Shown piece by piece: positions 1 through 7,916 of a DNA stretch of 59,747 nt. The notes below the pieces were generated by a model, which saw nothing but the letters and a program-made list of their open reading frames with translations, did not search any database and was not told where the DNA came from. This stretch comes from Streptomyces albicerus (GTDB lineage Bacteria > Actinomycetota > Actinomycetes > Streptomycetales > Streptomycetaceae), in the NCBI RefSeq assembly GCF_008905045.1, contig NZ_VWMY01000039.1, positions 1 through 59,747 of the forward strand, written 5' to 3'. The position numbers were made by a program, and so were the translations under genes. How positions within the stretch are numbered: position 1 is the first letter of the stretch; each line of letters opens with the position of its first letter.

Positions 1-212
1 GCGAGTTCCTCGGTCTTCTTCCAGGCCGTCAGCATCGCCGACGTCTGGTTGTAGTTCACCCGCTCTTGCCGCGTCCACGCTTGCGTGCGCGCCGCGAGGG
101 CCAGGTTGTAGACCTTCCGCACGCACCCGAACGTGCGCGACAGCTCGGCCGCCTGCGCATCGGTCGGATAGAAGCGGTACTTGAACGCCCGCTTCACGTG
201 GGTGGTCTTCAC
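1..212 (-). CDS. tnpB: TnpB (IS605 OrfB) N-terminal part, cut by window edge
   Basis: A GTG start at 212 opens a reading frame beginning MKTTHVKRAFKYRFYPT, the conserved N-terminus of IS605-family TnpB. It runs off the left edge after about 70 residues. It closely matches the start of the complete TnpB gene at 24022-25215 (shared FYPTD, TFGCVRKVYN and TRQERVNYN motifs), so the two are copies of related elements. TnpB proteins are RNA-guided nucleases that maintain tnpB-type insertion sequences. Whether this copy is intact cannot be judged from this window. Confidence 0.9.
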   Translation of the reverse strand, partial: MKTTHVKRAFKYRFYPTDAQAAELSRTFGCVRKVYNLALAARTQAWTRQERVNYNQTSAMLTAWKKTEEL

Positions 213-330
213 GGTTCACATATTACCGCATCAGTTTGTGACGGACTGCGGGTAGTTGGAGGGGGACGCCGGTCCGCCCTCGCGGCGAACCGGCTTTTCC
301 TGCCCTGCTCCGCAGGAGCTTCGTTTCCTC

Positions 331-348
331 CCCCGGCTGAAGCCGGGG
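331..348. repeat. IS200/IS605-type end hairpin (copy 1)
   Basis: Arms CCCCGGCT and AGCCGGGG pair around a GA loop, about 120 bases upstream of the TnpB start at 212. The surrounding sequence (285-371) is shared with the region upstream of the second TnpB (25285-25371), where a different stem pairs at the same place. Subterminal hairpins are the recognition elements of IS200/IS605 elements. I infer this marks the element end beyond the TnpB 5' side. Confidence 0.65.
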
Positions 349-452
349 ATATCCACGAAGGAGCAACCCGATGAGAAAGGGTCATCCGAAATGCGAACCT
401 ACAGAGATCTTGTAGGGTCTCGCGGTTGGTGTCCGGCCGGTCGGACGGCGGA

Positions 453-1286
453 TCAGCGCAGTCCGGCGAAGAGATCGTTCTCGGGTACGGCCGCGCCGGT
501 GGCGTCCTGGACACGTACAAAGGTCTCCATGCCCATCAACTCGCCGAACCTCTCCTTGCCCATCTTGACGAAAAAGATGTTCTCGCCCTGACTGGCGTGC
601 GCGGCCAACGCATCGAACTTCTGACCGCTGAACGCGGTGGTGTCCACCCACGTGGTGATCTCATCGTCGGGGAGGCCGATCTCGGCCAGCGCGGCGGCCT
701 CGGCAGGATCCGGCTCCGGCATGTCCTCATGAAACTCGCGCATGATCTCGCCGAACCGCTGCATCATCGAGCGGGGCATCGTGGTCCAGTACACCTTCGG
801 TGCCAGCGCGGTCATCTCCAGCGCCGCCATCGTGATGCGGTGGGCCTGGATGTGGTCGGGGTGGCCGTAGAAGCCGTTCTCGTCGTACGTGACGACCACA
901 TCAGGTCGGTAGTGCCGCATGAGTTCCGCGAGTCGGGAGGCGCCTTCCTCCACGGGGGTCTGCCAGAAGGATCCGGGGGCGTCGTTGCTCGGCCAGCCCG
1001 CCATCCCGGAGTCGGCATAGTCCAGCATCTCCAGATCGCTGACCTTCAGGACGTCACAGCTGGCCTCAAGTTCTTGACGGCGCATCAAGGCGACCGCCGC
1101 CGGATCGTGCCCGGGATCGCCCGGCTTGACACCCCCCGGTCCGTCACCGCAACCGCCGTCGGTACACGTCACGAGAACCGTGCGGATGCCTTCCGCCGCG
1201 TACCGCGCGAGGACCCCTCCGGTTCCGGTGGCCTCGTCGTCGGGGTGGGCGTGTACTGCCATGAGCGTCAAGGGCCGGTCAGTCAT
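453..1286 (-). CDS. PIG-L/LmbE family deacetylase (MshB/Mca-like)
   Basis: 277 residues. The N-terminal AHPDDE motif (residues 13-18) and the later GHPDHIQAH segment are the two zinc-binding signatures of the LmbE/PIG-L superfamily. In actinobacteria this family includes mycothiol biosynthesis deacetylase MshB and the mycothiol conjugate amidase Mca, which hydrolyse an N-acetyl or amide bond on a glucosaminyl inositol. The length and TYDENGFYGHPDH context resemble that group, but several paralogues with other substrates exist, so the exact substrate is not assigned. No signal peptide, so cytoplasmic. It stands alone, with no operon partner. Confidence 0.85.
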   Translation of the reverse strand: MTDRPLTLMAVHAHPDDEATGTGGVLARYAAEGIRTVLVTCTDGGCGDGPGGVKPGDPGHDPAAVALMRRQELEASCDVLKVSDLEMLDYADSGMAGWPSNDAPGSFWQTPVEEGASRLAELMRHYRPDVVVTYDENGFYGHPDHIQAHRITMAALEMTALAPKVYWTTMPRSMMQRFGEIMREFHEDMPEPDPAEAAALAEIGLPDDEITTWVDTTAFSGQKFDALAAHASQGENIFFVKMGKERFGELMGMETFVRVQDATGAAVPENDLFAGLR

Positions 1287-1875
1287 GAAACAGTCCTCCT
1301 GCAGAAATACGTCTTGGTCCGAGTGCGCGGCGGGCGTACCGCGATCCTGGGGCCCGGATCCTGGCGGGGCGGACGACCTTGTGGTCTCCGTGTTCCCCGA
1401 CCGTGCGGCGCCGGTCCCTCGGTCGATGCAACCGCGCAGACCGGACCGGCTGTTCCCGGCGCGGCCGCTTGGCCGTCCAAACGTCGGCGTTCAACGCAAA
1501 CGAGGTACAGGTGCGACCCGCATGTCTCAGCGCCACGTCGGATCCGACTTCCATCCAGCACCAGCCGTGAGATTCCGACACGAAATTTGAGACCGTACAG
1601 ATCTTCTTCTACGTCTGCGCCATGTCGACGAAGCGTGAGGAGCGGCCCTGCAAGGCGACCGTGATTGTCGCGGTGACACCGTCGCGGTGTTCGGCCACGA
1701 TCAGGTGGCTGGCCCCACCCCCACACGGGGCCGGCCCCGGCACACCCACTGAGCCCGTACACCGACGGCGCCCGCCGACTGCCCGCCGCGCAGCGACGAG
1801 GGCCAAGAGCACGACGACGAACCACCGAGGCGGGCGCGGCAGCACACCCACCCCGGCAAACCCTGACCCCGCGCG
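1287..1875. other. 589-bp stretch without a recognisable gene
   Basis: No open frame here has convincing codon bias or a family motif. A leftward frame around 1609-1740 ends in a plausible protein tail (HLIVAEHRDGV, then FVDMAQT) and may be the 3' end of a lost gene. The rest looks like fused intergenic debris between the deacetylase and the reductase. Confidence 0.4.
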
Positions 1876-2514
1876 TCAGCGGCGGACCAGCACCGCGTGC
1901 GTGACGGTCGGCGAGCCGACCATCTCGGACACCCGGTAGCCGTCGATCCCGTCACCCAGATTGTCGAGCAGCCGCTCCCCGCGCCCGATGAGCATCGGCG
2001 CGATCACCAGGTGGAGCTCGTCGATCAGCCCGGCACGCAGATACTGCTGGATGACCGCCGCGCCGCCGCCGATCCGGACGTCTTTGCCGCCCGCGGCGTC
2101 GAACGCGCGCTGGAGCACCGTCTCCAGCGACTCATCGGTGAAATGGAAGGTCGTTCCGCCGTCCATCTCCAGCGTCGGGCGCAGATGGTGGGTGTGCACG
2201 AAAACATCGTGGTGGTAGGGCGGGTTGTCGCCCCACCAGCCCTTCCAGGACTCGTCCTCCCACGGCCCGCGCTGTGGCCCGAACATGTTCCGCCCCATGA
2301 TCGTGGCGCCGATGTTCTGGTCGCCGCGGGCGAAGTAGTCGACGTCGATTCCGGTCTTCCCCGCGGCGGAGTCTTCCGTCGCGGAGACGAACCAGCTGTG
2401 CAGGTCGTCACCCCAGCCGACGCCGTCGCCGAACGGGGCGTCCAGTCGCTGGTTCACGCCGGCCGCGAAGCCGTCGAGGGAGATCGTCACGTTGTGTACG
2501 CGGACCTTGGGCAT
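1876..2514 (-). CDS. Dihydrofolate-reductase-like (RibD C-terminal family) protein
   Basis: 212 residues. The start NVTISLDGFAAG, the central IMGRNMFGPQRGPW segment, the GGAAVIQQYL segment and the LHLVIAPMLIGRGERLL strand are typical of the RibD C-terminal/DHFR-like superfamily, NADPH-dependent reductases. Stand-alone members are common in streptomycetes and mostly uncharacterised. ATG 2514 was chosen because GAGAGG lies at a suitable distance; a GTG nine bases upstream (VKAMPK) is possible. It runs in the same direction as the deacetylase, 590 bp away, so co-transcription is not obvious. Confidence 0.87.
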   Translation of the reverse strand: MPKVRVHNVTISLDGFAAGVNQRLDAPFGDGVGWGDDLHSWFVSATEDSAAGKTGIDVDYFARGDQNIGATIMGRNMFGPQRGPWEDESWKGWWGDNPPYHHDVFVHTHHLRPTLEMDGGTTFHFTDESLETVLQRAFDAAGGKDVRIGGGAAVIQQYLRAGLIDELHLVIAPMLIGRGERLLDNLGDGIDGYRVSEMVGSPTVTHAVLVRR

Positions 2515-2519
2515 GGCCT

Positions 2520-3152
2520 TCACCTCTCGTGTTGATGTCGTTCTCTCACCCCTGCGTCGTACGGAGCCTGCCTGAATCGACACCCCCGCGCACATTTTTT
2601 CGGCGGGTCATTCTGGTGCCCGGCACCGCGCCTCGGCGCCGAGTGCGCGGCGCGGGCGGGGCTACGCCGACGAGCAGCCGTCCCGCGCCGCCAAGACGGC
2701 CCTGCCCAGTCCTCCGGGTGGGAGCCCACGAGTACGCCGACGAGTGCCCCGGCGATCAGAAACGGGCCGAACGGGATGGTCGTCTTGCGTCCGGCCGGTC
2801 CCGCGAGGATGAGTCCGCCCCCGTACAGCGCCCCGAGCGGGTACCCAGCGAAAGTTCCGACCAGGACGGCGGCCCACCGCCCGTGAGCCGGAGGGGTAAT
2901 AGTGTCCCGCGACGGAGCGGCCTTCACCATCTCATCGTCGGCATCCACATCACCCATGGCAGCCGCCATCTCGTTCAGAGTCGGCGCGCCGGCGGCCACA
3001 TGCGCTGCGCGCGGGTCACCGGCGGTGCGTTCGCGGACGACGTCGACGTACGACTGGGAGCCGAAGCCGCGGACCACGAGGACTGGGATGCCGTACGGCC
3101 CGAGCCAGTCGGTGAGCAGCTGTCGGAGAGTGTCCTTCACCCTCCGCCGCAA
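2520..3152 (-). pseudogene. Chimeric ORF: Toprim-like fragment joined to prepilin-peptidase (A24) fragment
   Basis: An open frame of 210 codons is built from two unrelated pieces. Its first part (LTDWLGPYGIPVLVVRGFGSQ) resembles a plasmid-type Toprim-like hypothetical family seen in Streptomyces. From about 2890 down it reads like the last membrane segment of an A24 type-4 prepilin peptidase (GALYGG, then GRKTTIPFGPF and GALVGVLVG). Neither piece is complete, and the last 60 residues are a low-complexity Arg-rich tail. I read this as a deletion scar, not a working gene. Confidence 0.6.
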
Positions 3153-3240
3153 CCGCCCGGCCCTCCCTGGTCGCCACGCGTTGTTTGCGCGCTGCCGTTT
3201 GGCAGCGACCCGACCCAGGGGCCAGCGACCGAGACACGGT

Positions 3241-3598
3241 CAGTCGCTACTACCACGCCTCGGGTAAAGCACCAGGTCAGCGAAGTGCAGAACCCAGAAC
3301 AGCGACTGAAGCGACTGAAGCTTCCTATATATGGCACACACGCACACACCCGAACGGACTCATATACCCCGACCTTGGGTCGCTTCAGTCGCTGCGAACT
3401 CCTCCGCATCGCGCTGACCTGAGCGTTTCACGCCAACCGAGAGCAGCGACCGGACAGTCGCTGAGTAGCTGCCCTTCGGTCGCTGCTCCTTCACCGCGGC
3501 AGCGATCCAAGCGACTGAAGCGACTGAGCGACCGACACGAGCCTGCGACGGCTTGTCTGCGACAGCGACTTCGGCCATGAGTCGCTTCAGTCGCTCCC
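3241..3598. repeat. Iteron-like cluster of 16-bp repeats
   Basis: The unit AGCGACTGAAGCGACT occurs near 3301-3316 and 3510-3525 in one orientation and near 3381-3395 and 3580-3594 in the other, so four units form two facing pairs with centres 70-80 bp apart. Single half units (CAGTCGCT or AGCGAC) occur at 3241, 3445, 3455, 3478 and 3562. An AT-rich patch (TATATATGG) lies inside the first pair at about 3325-3335. Such arrangements are typical of plasmid origins, partition sites or repressor clusters; which applies here is inference. Confidence 0.7.
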
Positions 3599-3616
3599 TC
3601 CCAGTTGCCGGCCTCG

Positions 3617-4138
3617 TCACTCGGTGGCGCGGGCGATGCTCCGGCCGACGTAGGTCCATGTCGGCTCGGCGCGTTCTTCGGGTGTGGCATTGGTCAGACC
3701 GTCGAGGTGTTTGACCGCGTGGCGGGTGATGTAGCGGTCGGGGTCGGGTGACTGCAGGTAGCGGCGCAGGAGTTCGGGGTCAAGGTCCTGGCGCTGGAGG
3801 TAGGCGGCGATCGTGCCGACCAGGAGGTGGTTGTGAGCGAGGGCGTCGGTCAGGGCATACAGGATCAGGCGCCGCCATTCGCTCATGCAGGCCTGGTGCT
3901 GCGTGCCGAGGCTCTGGGCGCGGGCGAGGTAGGCGTTGATGTGGCGGCAGTGATGGGTGACCAGCGCGAGCAGCTCGTCCGGCACTCCGTCACCGGCCGG
4001 GCGCGGGGCCGGCGGCACGGTACGCGCCCCAGGAGCGGGTGGCAGGGCGTCACGGATCTGCTGGAGGCCTTCAGGCTGCTGGAGGCCTCGGGGGGTCTCG
4101 CTGCGCCGTACAGGGCGCTTGCGCGGATACGAGGTCAT
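3617..4138 (-). CDS. Hypothetical protein, plasmid-type context
   Basis: 173 residues starting MTSYPRKRPVRRSE at ATG 4138, with GGAGAG upstream. Basic, Pro-rich N-terminal third, then a predicted helical region (ELLALVTHHCRHINAYLARAQ; ADALAHNHLLVGTIAAYLQ) ending in TYVGRSIARATE. No transmembrane segment and no family I recognise. Its stop lies only 20 bp from the iteron-like repeat cluster, so a role with that site (replication, copy control or transfer) is possible but unproven. Confidence 0.6.
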   Translation of the reverse strand: MTSYPRKRPVRRSETPRGLQQPEGLQQIRDALPPAPGARTVPPAPRPAGDGVPDELLALVTHHCRHINAYLARAQSLGTQHQACMSEWRRLILYALTDALAHNHLLVGTIAAYLQRQDLDPELLRRYLQSPDPDRYITRHAVKHLDGLTNATPEERAEPTWTYVGRSIARATE

Positions 4139-4600
4139 GGCGGTGCGCTCTCCGGCCGGTCCCCGCCATCCGGCACTCCTCAGGTGGCGGGGCCACACGG
4201 TGGGCGCTGTGAACGACGCAGTGCGTCTAGGGCTTACCTGTCCGTATCAGTCGGGGGCTGATGCGGCACTCGGCCGGGCACCGTCACAGCGGACATGAAA
4301 AGGCGGCACCAGCCGGGACAACGACTCGTTTCCCGGGCGGTCACGCGGGCGGGTCCTGCGGACTGCTTCGGCAGGTGCGGTGTCGTGCCGTCTCGTTGAT
4401 CTGCTGTGCCGCTATGGTTCTGGGCTGCGGCAGGATGCGCACGCCGCGAGCCTGCGTCCGGTACCCCGCACCGGTCATGCACCAGGCGAAGGACACCGGA
4501 ACCGACTCGGTTCCAGGGACGGTCCCGCACCGTTTCGCCCATGCCCGCGCGTCATCGACTCTGCGGGGCAGCGGGGGCCCTGGAGCGGAGATCGCTCCTC
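4139..4600. other. 462-bp non-coding stretch between divergent genes
   Basis: This separates the leftward hypothetical gene from the rightward small ORF and should hold their promoters. The only clear structure is a short palindrome at 4498-4514 (GGAACCG, three bases, CGGTTCC), a possible operator. No open frame in it has convincing coding character. Confidence 0.4.
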
Positions 4601-4795
4601 ATGACCAAGTCCGGTGCGAGCGGCCCCAAGGCCCGTGCCCGCAAGGCGCAGCAGGCCGCTGGTGTCCGCTACACCCAGGTCCGGCGCACAGCCTCGCCCT
4701 CGCGCAACGGGCGCACGGTGCAGTTCCTGCTGGAGGACCGGTACGAGCTCGGCACGCTCGCAGTGCAGTTGGCGGCCGCGTGGGCAGGGGGTTGA
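4601..4795 (+). pseudogene. Small basic protein truncated by the Tn3 element
   Basis: ATG 4601 follows a GGAGCGGAGATC leader and opens MTKSGASGPKARARKAQQAAG, an N-terminus like short plasmid-borne basic proteins of streptomycetes. The frame reads LLEDRYELGTLAVQLAAAWA and then enters the transposon left end at 4787, where it stops within nine bases. The 3' part of the gene is not found at the other transposon border, so it is probably lost. Confidence 0.5.
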
Positions 4796-4824
4796 GGAAC
4801 ATCGGAACGAAAACCGGCGCTAAG
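4787..4824 (+). repeat. Tn3-family left terminal inverted repeat
   Basis: 38 bases identical to the reverse complement of 11068-11105. It starts with five G residues and ends CGCTAAG, as expected for TnpA recognition. Confidence 0.93.
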
Positions 4825-4886
4825 GATCTGTCGGCCCTGGTGGGCGGCTGACGGAGCGTCGGCGGCCGGACCCGTCTGAAGTCTTC

Positions 4887-4980
4887 CCGCAGATAACGCC
4901 CTATTATCTGCGGCATCGCTGATCACGACCTGCGGCGACGTTCTCGGGGCCGTGCGCGAAGCGGCCCCGTTATCTGTGGC
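4887..4980. promoter_or_regulatory. TnpI-type internal resolution site
   Basis: Perfect 10-bp inverted arms CCGCAGATAA (4887-4896) and TTATCTGCGG (4904-4913) surround a 7-bp core, the layout of a tyrosine-recombinase crossover site. A further arm-like motif TTATCTGTGGC lies at 4970-4980, directly before the recombinase ribosome binding site. A GC-rich hairpin (GGGGCCG / CGGCCCC) lies between. In Tn4430, IR1-IR2 is the core and DR motifs are accessory TnpI sites, so the same logic probably applies. The site may also autoregulate the gene. Confidence 0.75.
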
Positions 4981-4991
4981 AAGGGGAAGCG

Positions 4992-5969
4992 GTGCCCGCT
5001 GTCGTACGACTGCCTGCCGGGAAGGCGTTGACCGTCCGCGCGGCGGCCGACGTGTTCCTCGACTCGCTGGACAACGCGAACACGCTCCGGTCGTACGGAA
5101 TCGGCGTCGGCAAGACCGCCGAACACCTCGGCGAGGCCCGCCCGCTCGCCACCGTCGCGGACGACGAGATCGGCGGCGCCCTCGAACAACTGTGGGGCGA
5201 GGCGGCGGTCAACACGTGGAACGCCCGCCGGGCGGCGGTGCTGTCCTGGCTGGGCTGGTGTGCCGAGCGCGGGTACGACGGCCCGAAGGTGCCAGCCTGG
5301 GTGAAGCGGATGCCCCCGCCGGACTCGGAGACTCCGGCCCGCTCGAAGATGGCGGTCGACCGGCTGATCGCCCGCCGCGACGTCCATCTCCGGGAGAAGA
5401 CGCTGTGGCGGATGCTCTACGAAACCGTCGCGCGGTCGGAGGAGATCCTGGGCGTCAACATCGAGGAGCTGGACCTCGCCGGGCGCCGGGCTCCGGTGAA
5501 GGCCAAGGGCGCGAAGCCGCGCACCCGCCGCCGCGGCGTTACGCGCGAGGACTACGTCCTGGAGCCCGTGTACTGGGACGCCGGTACCGCCCGCCTGCTG
5601 CCCCGGCTGATCAAGGGCCGTACGCGGGGGCCGGTGTTCGTCACCCACCGCAAGCCGGGTCCCAGCAAGGCCATCGCGCCGCGTGACGTGTGCCCGGACA
5701 CCGGGCTGGTCCGGCTGTCTTACGGCCAGGCCCGCGCCCTGCTGGATGCGCACACGGCCATCGGCGGCGTACCGGGCACGGGCTGGGACCTGCACGAATA
5801 CCGGCATTCCGGGCTCACCCACCTCGGCGAGGCCGGGGCCAGCCTGCCGATGCTGATGGCCAAGTCCCGGCACAAGAAGCCGGAGAACGTACGGCGCTAC
5901 TTCCACCCGTCGGCGGAAGCGATCGCCGAGGTCACCAGCCTGCTCGCACCCGGCGACGCGCGCCGCTGA
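4992..5969 (+). CDS. tnpI: Tyrosine recombinase (TnpI-like resolvase of the Tn3 element)
   Basis: 325 residues from GTG 4992, with AAGGGGAAG as ribosome binding site. An N-terminal SAM-like/core-binding region is followed by a catalytic domain showing the first Arg (ETVARSEEILGV), HEYRHSGLTHLGEAG as the HxxR box, and a C-terminal Tyr in NVRRYFHPS. It lies inside the transposon next to an inverted-repeat core site, so it most likely resolves cointegrates left by TnpA, the job of TnpI in Tn4430 and Tn5401. Most Tn3 elements use serine resolvases instead. It appears intact. Confidence 0.88.
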   Translation: MPAVVRLPAGKALTVRAAADVFLDSLDNANTLRSYGIGVGKTAEHLGEARPLATVADDEIGGALEQLWGEAAVNTWNARRAAVLSWLGWCAERGYDGPKVPAWVKRMPPPDSETPARSKMAVDRLIARRDVHLREKTLWRMLYETVARSEEILGVNIEELDLAGRRAPVKAKGAKPRTRRRGVTREDYVLEPVYWDAGTARLLPRLIKGRTRGPVFVTHRKPGPSKAIAPRDVCPDTGLVRLSYGQARALLDAHTAIGGVPGTGWDLHEYRHSGLTHLGEAGASLPMLMAKSRHKKPENVRRYFHPSAEAIAEVTSLLAPGDARR

Positions 5970-6110
5970 CCCTGCTGTCACCGGTGTGCCCTACCGCCGT
6001 CCCGGCGCCCACGCCGCCACGGGCATAGTCGGCCAAGATCCTCCGGGGCCCGCGAGTAGCAGCGCAGGCCGACTCTCTCCTCTTGGTCGGCCGGATCGCG
6101 GGTGGAGGCC

Positions 6111-7034
6111 TCAGACGGAGAACCGGACGTCGGTGAGCTGCTCGGACACGGCCCACAGGCGCTGCTGGACGGCCGTGTCGTGGGACTTCTTGCTGGAGGC
6201 GACCACCTCGGGGTATCCGCGGGTTCCGCCCATGCCGTTGGGGCCGTAGAACTGGCCTCCGGTGACGGCGGGATCGGTGGCCGCCCTCAGGGTGGGCAGC
6301 GCTCCCATGGCGGCCGGCTGGGCCAGCAGAGGCTGGACCAGTTCGGCCCCCTTGCGCACCAGGCCGCTCATGTTCTGAGTGAGTTCGGTATCCGACGCGC
6401 CGGGATGCGCGGCGGCGGCGATGGTGGTGTGGTGCGGGGCGAGGCGGCGCTGGAGTTCGTAGGTGAACATCAGGTTGGCCAGCTTGGCCTGACCGTAGGC
6501 GACAACCCGGTTGTAGGAGCGGTCGAACTGCAGGTCGTCGAAGTGGATGTCGGCCCGGATGCGGTGGCCGAAGCTGCTGACGGTGACCACCCGGGAGCCG
6601 GGCACGGGCAGCATCAGGTCCAGCAGCAGGCCGGTGAGCGCGAAGTGCCCGAGGTGGTTGACCCCGAACTGCATGTCGAACCCGTCCTCGGTCTTCTGCC
6701 GGGGTGTGAACATCACGCCCGCGTTGTTGATGAGCAGGTCGATCTTCGGATGCGCCGTGTGCAGCTCATCGGCGGCCGCGCGTACCGATTTGAGGGAGGC
6801 GAGGTCCAGGCGCTGGAGGCTGAGCTTGGCGCCCGGGGCACGCTCGCTGATGCGGGCGAGGGCCTCGCGGCCCTTGTCGAGGTTGCGCACGGCGAGGACG
6901 ACGTGCGCGCCATGCTCGGCCAGGGCCCGCGCGGCCTGCAGCCCGAGGCCGCTGTTGGCGCCGGTGACGACGGCGACCCTGCCGTCCTGGGCAGGGATGT
7001 CCTGTTCGGTCCACCGGTCGGTCGTGCTGGCCAT
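6111..7034 (-). CDS. Short-chain dehydrogenase/reductase (transposon cargo)
   Basis: 307 residues. The Rossmann motif is TGANSGLG near residue 27, NNAGVM follows, and the catalytic Ser and YxxxK appear as VSSFGH and YGQAKLANLM. It resembles the retinol-dehydrogenase/protochlorophyllide-reductase-like SDR group that acts on small lipophilic carbonyls or alcohols with NADP(H). ATG 7034 has GGAGG six bases upstream. It is divergent from a TetR gene with a shared operator, suggesting substrate-induced expression. As transposon cargo it may detoxify a compound; the substrate is unknown. Confidence 0.9.
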   Translation of the reverse strand: MASTTDRWTEQDIPAQDGRVAVVTGANSGLGLQAARALAEHGAHVVLAVRNLDKGREALARISERAPGAKLSLQRLDLASLKSVRAAADELHTAHPKIDLLINNAGVMFTPRQKTEDGFDMQFGVNHLGHFALTGLLLDLMLPVPGSRVVTVSSFGHRIRADIHFDDLQFDRSYNRVVAYGQAKLANLMFTYELQRRLAPHHTTIAAAAHPGASDTELTQNMSGLVRKGAELVQPLLAQPAAMGALPTLRAATDPAVTGGQFYGPNGMGGTRGYPEVVASSKKSHDTAVQQRLWAVSEQLTDVRFSV

Positions 7035-7051
7035 GATCAACCTCCATAAAG

Positions 7052-7089
7052 TGAATGACGCTTCATGTTGTAGAGTGAAGCATCATTCA
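7052..7089. promoter_or_regulatory. TetR operator in divergent promoter
   Basis: Fourteen-base arms TGAATGACGCTTCA (7052-7065) and TGAAGCATCATTCA (7076-7089) match as an inverted repeat at 13 of 14 positions with a 10-bp spacer. They sit midway between the divergent SDR and TetR starts, in an AT-rich patch. Autorepression with control of the SDR gene is the standard arrangement for such pairs. Confidence 0.8.
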
Positions 7090-7118
7090 TCTTTCGTCAA
7101 ATGGTCCCGGAGGGCTCC

Positions 7119-7688
7119 ATGACCTCACCCCGACCGCTGCGTGCCGACGCGGCCCGCAACCGCGCCAGGATCATGACCGCGGCGCATGAGCAGATCACCG
7201 AGCACGGGCCCGAGGTGTCGATGGAGCAGATCGCCGCTGCTGCGGGCGTCGCGGTCGGAACCCTGTACAAGCACTTCCCGAACAAGAGCGACCTGGTCGC
7301 ATCCGTGGTCGCCGCCTCGTTCGAAACACTCGCCGACGACGCCGAAGAGTGCCTGCAACGCGAGAGCCAGGGTTCACCCGCCATGGCGGAGCTGACCGGC
7401 TTCCTCAGCCGCGTGATGGACACCGTCGCCCACAACCGCGCCGTCAAAGCAGCCGCGTACGCGCTCGGCGCCGACCACGCAGCCCACCCCGCCATGCAGG
7501 AGGTGGAGACCCGCGTCACCCAGGCCCTCGGCCGGCTCATCCGCACCGCACAAGCCCAGGGCGGTCTGCGCGCCGACTTCACCGTCGACGACCTGTACCT
7601 GATGCTCTACACCCTCCCCGCCGACCAGCCACCCACCGCCCGCGCCCGATGGCTCGCCCTCCTGCTCACCGGGCTCACCGCCCGCTGA
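7119..7688 (+). CDS. TetR family transcriptional regulator (transposon cargo)
   Basis: 189 residues from ATG 7119 with GGAGGG upstream; an ATG at 7101 is less likely. The N-terminal HTH is canonical (ITAAAAGVAVGTLYKHF-type segment at about residues 30-50, written here as IAAAAGVAVGTLYKHFPNK). The C-terminal ligand domain is helical with no family-specific motif. The divergent SDR and shared dyad suggest it represses the SDR and itself until a small effector binds. Confidence 0.9.
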   Translation: MTSPRPLRADAARNRARIMTAAHEQITEHGPEVSMEQIAAAAGVAVGTLYKHFPNKSDLVASVVAASFETLADDAEECLQRESQGSPAMAELTGFLSRVMDTVAHNRAVKAAAYALGADHAAHPAMQEVETRVTQALGRLIRTAQAQGGLRADFTVDDLYLMLYTLPADQPPTARARWLALLLTGLTAR

Positions 7689-7877
7689 CCGACCGCGGGG
7701 GTACGCCGCCGTCGCGGCCACCGCCGGGACGCCCTCTACGACCGCCTCGCCTGCCGACAGAAGGCGTACCGGGCCCGCCGACGGGCCGCCGAGCGGGTCC
7801 GCGAAGCCGTAACGGCCCCGGCCGTTGTGACGACCCGCGGAACCAGCTCCGGGGCTCTGGCCAGCCCGGACGCCTAG
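7689..7877 (+). pseudogene. Small basic gene remnant inside the transposon
   Basis: In the same frame as the TetR stop, an open stretch reads RDALYDRLACRQKAYRARRR then AAERVREAV and ends SGALASPDA before a stop at 7877. The composition resembles small Arg-rich helical proteins often found on actinobacterial mobile elements. There is no start codon, so I call it a remnant joined to the end of the TetR gene. Function unknown. Confidence 0.35.
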
Positions 7878-7916
7878 GTCAAGATGGTGGCGACCTCGAC
7901 GCGCCGCCGTACGACG

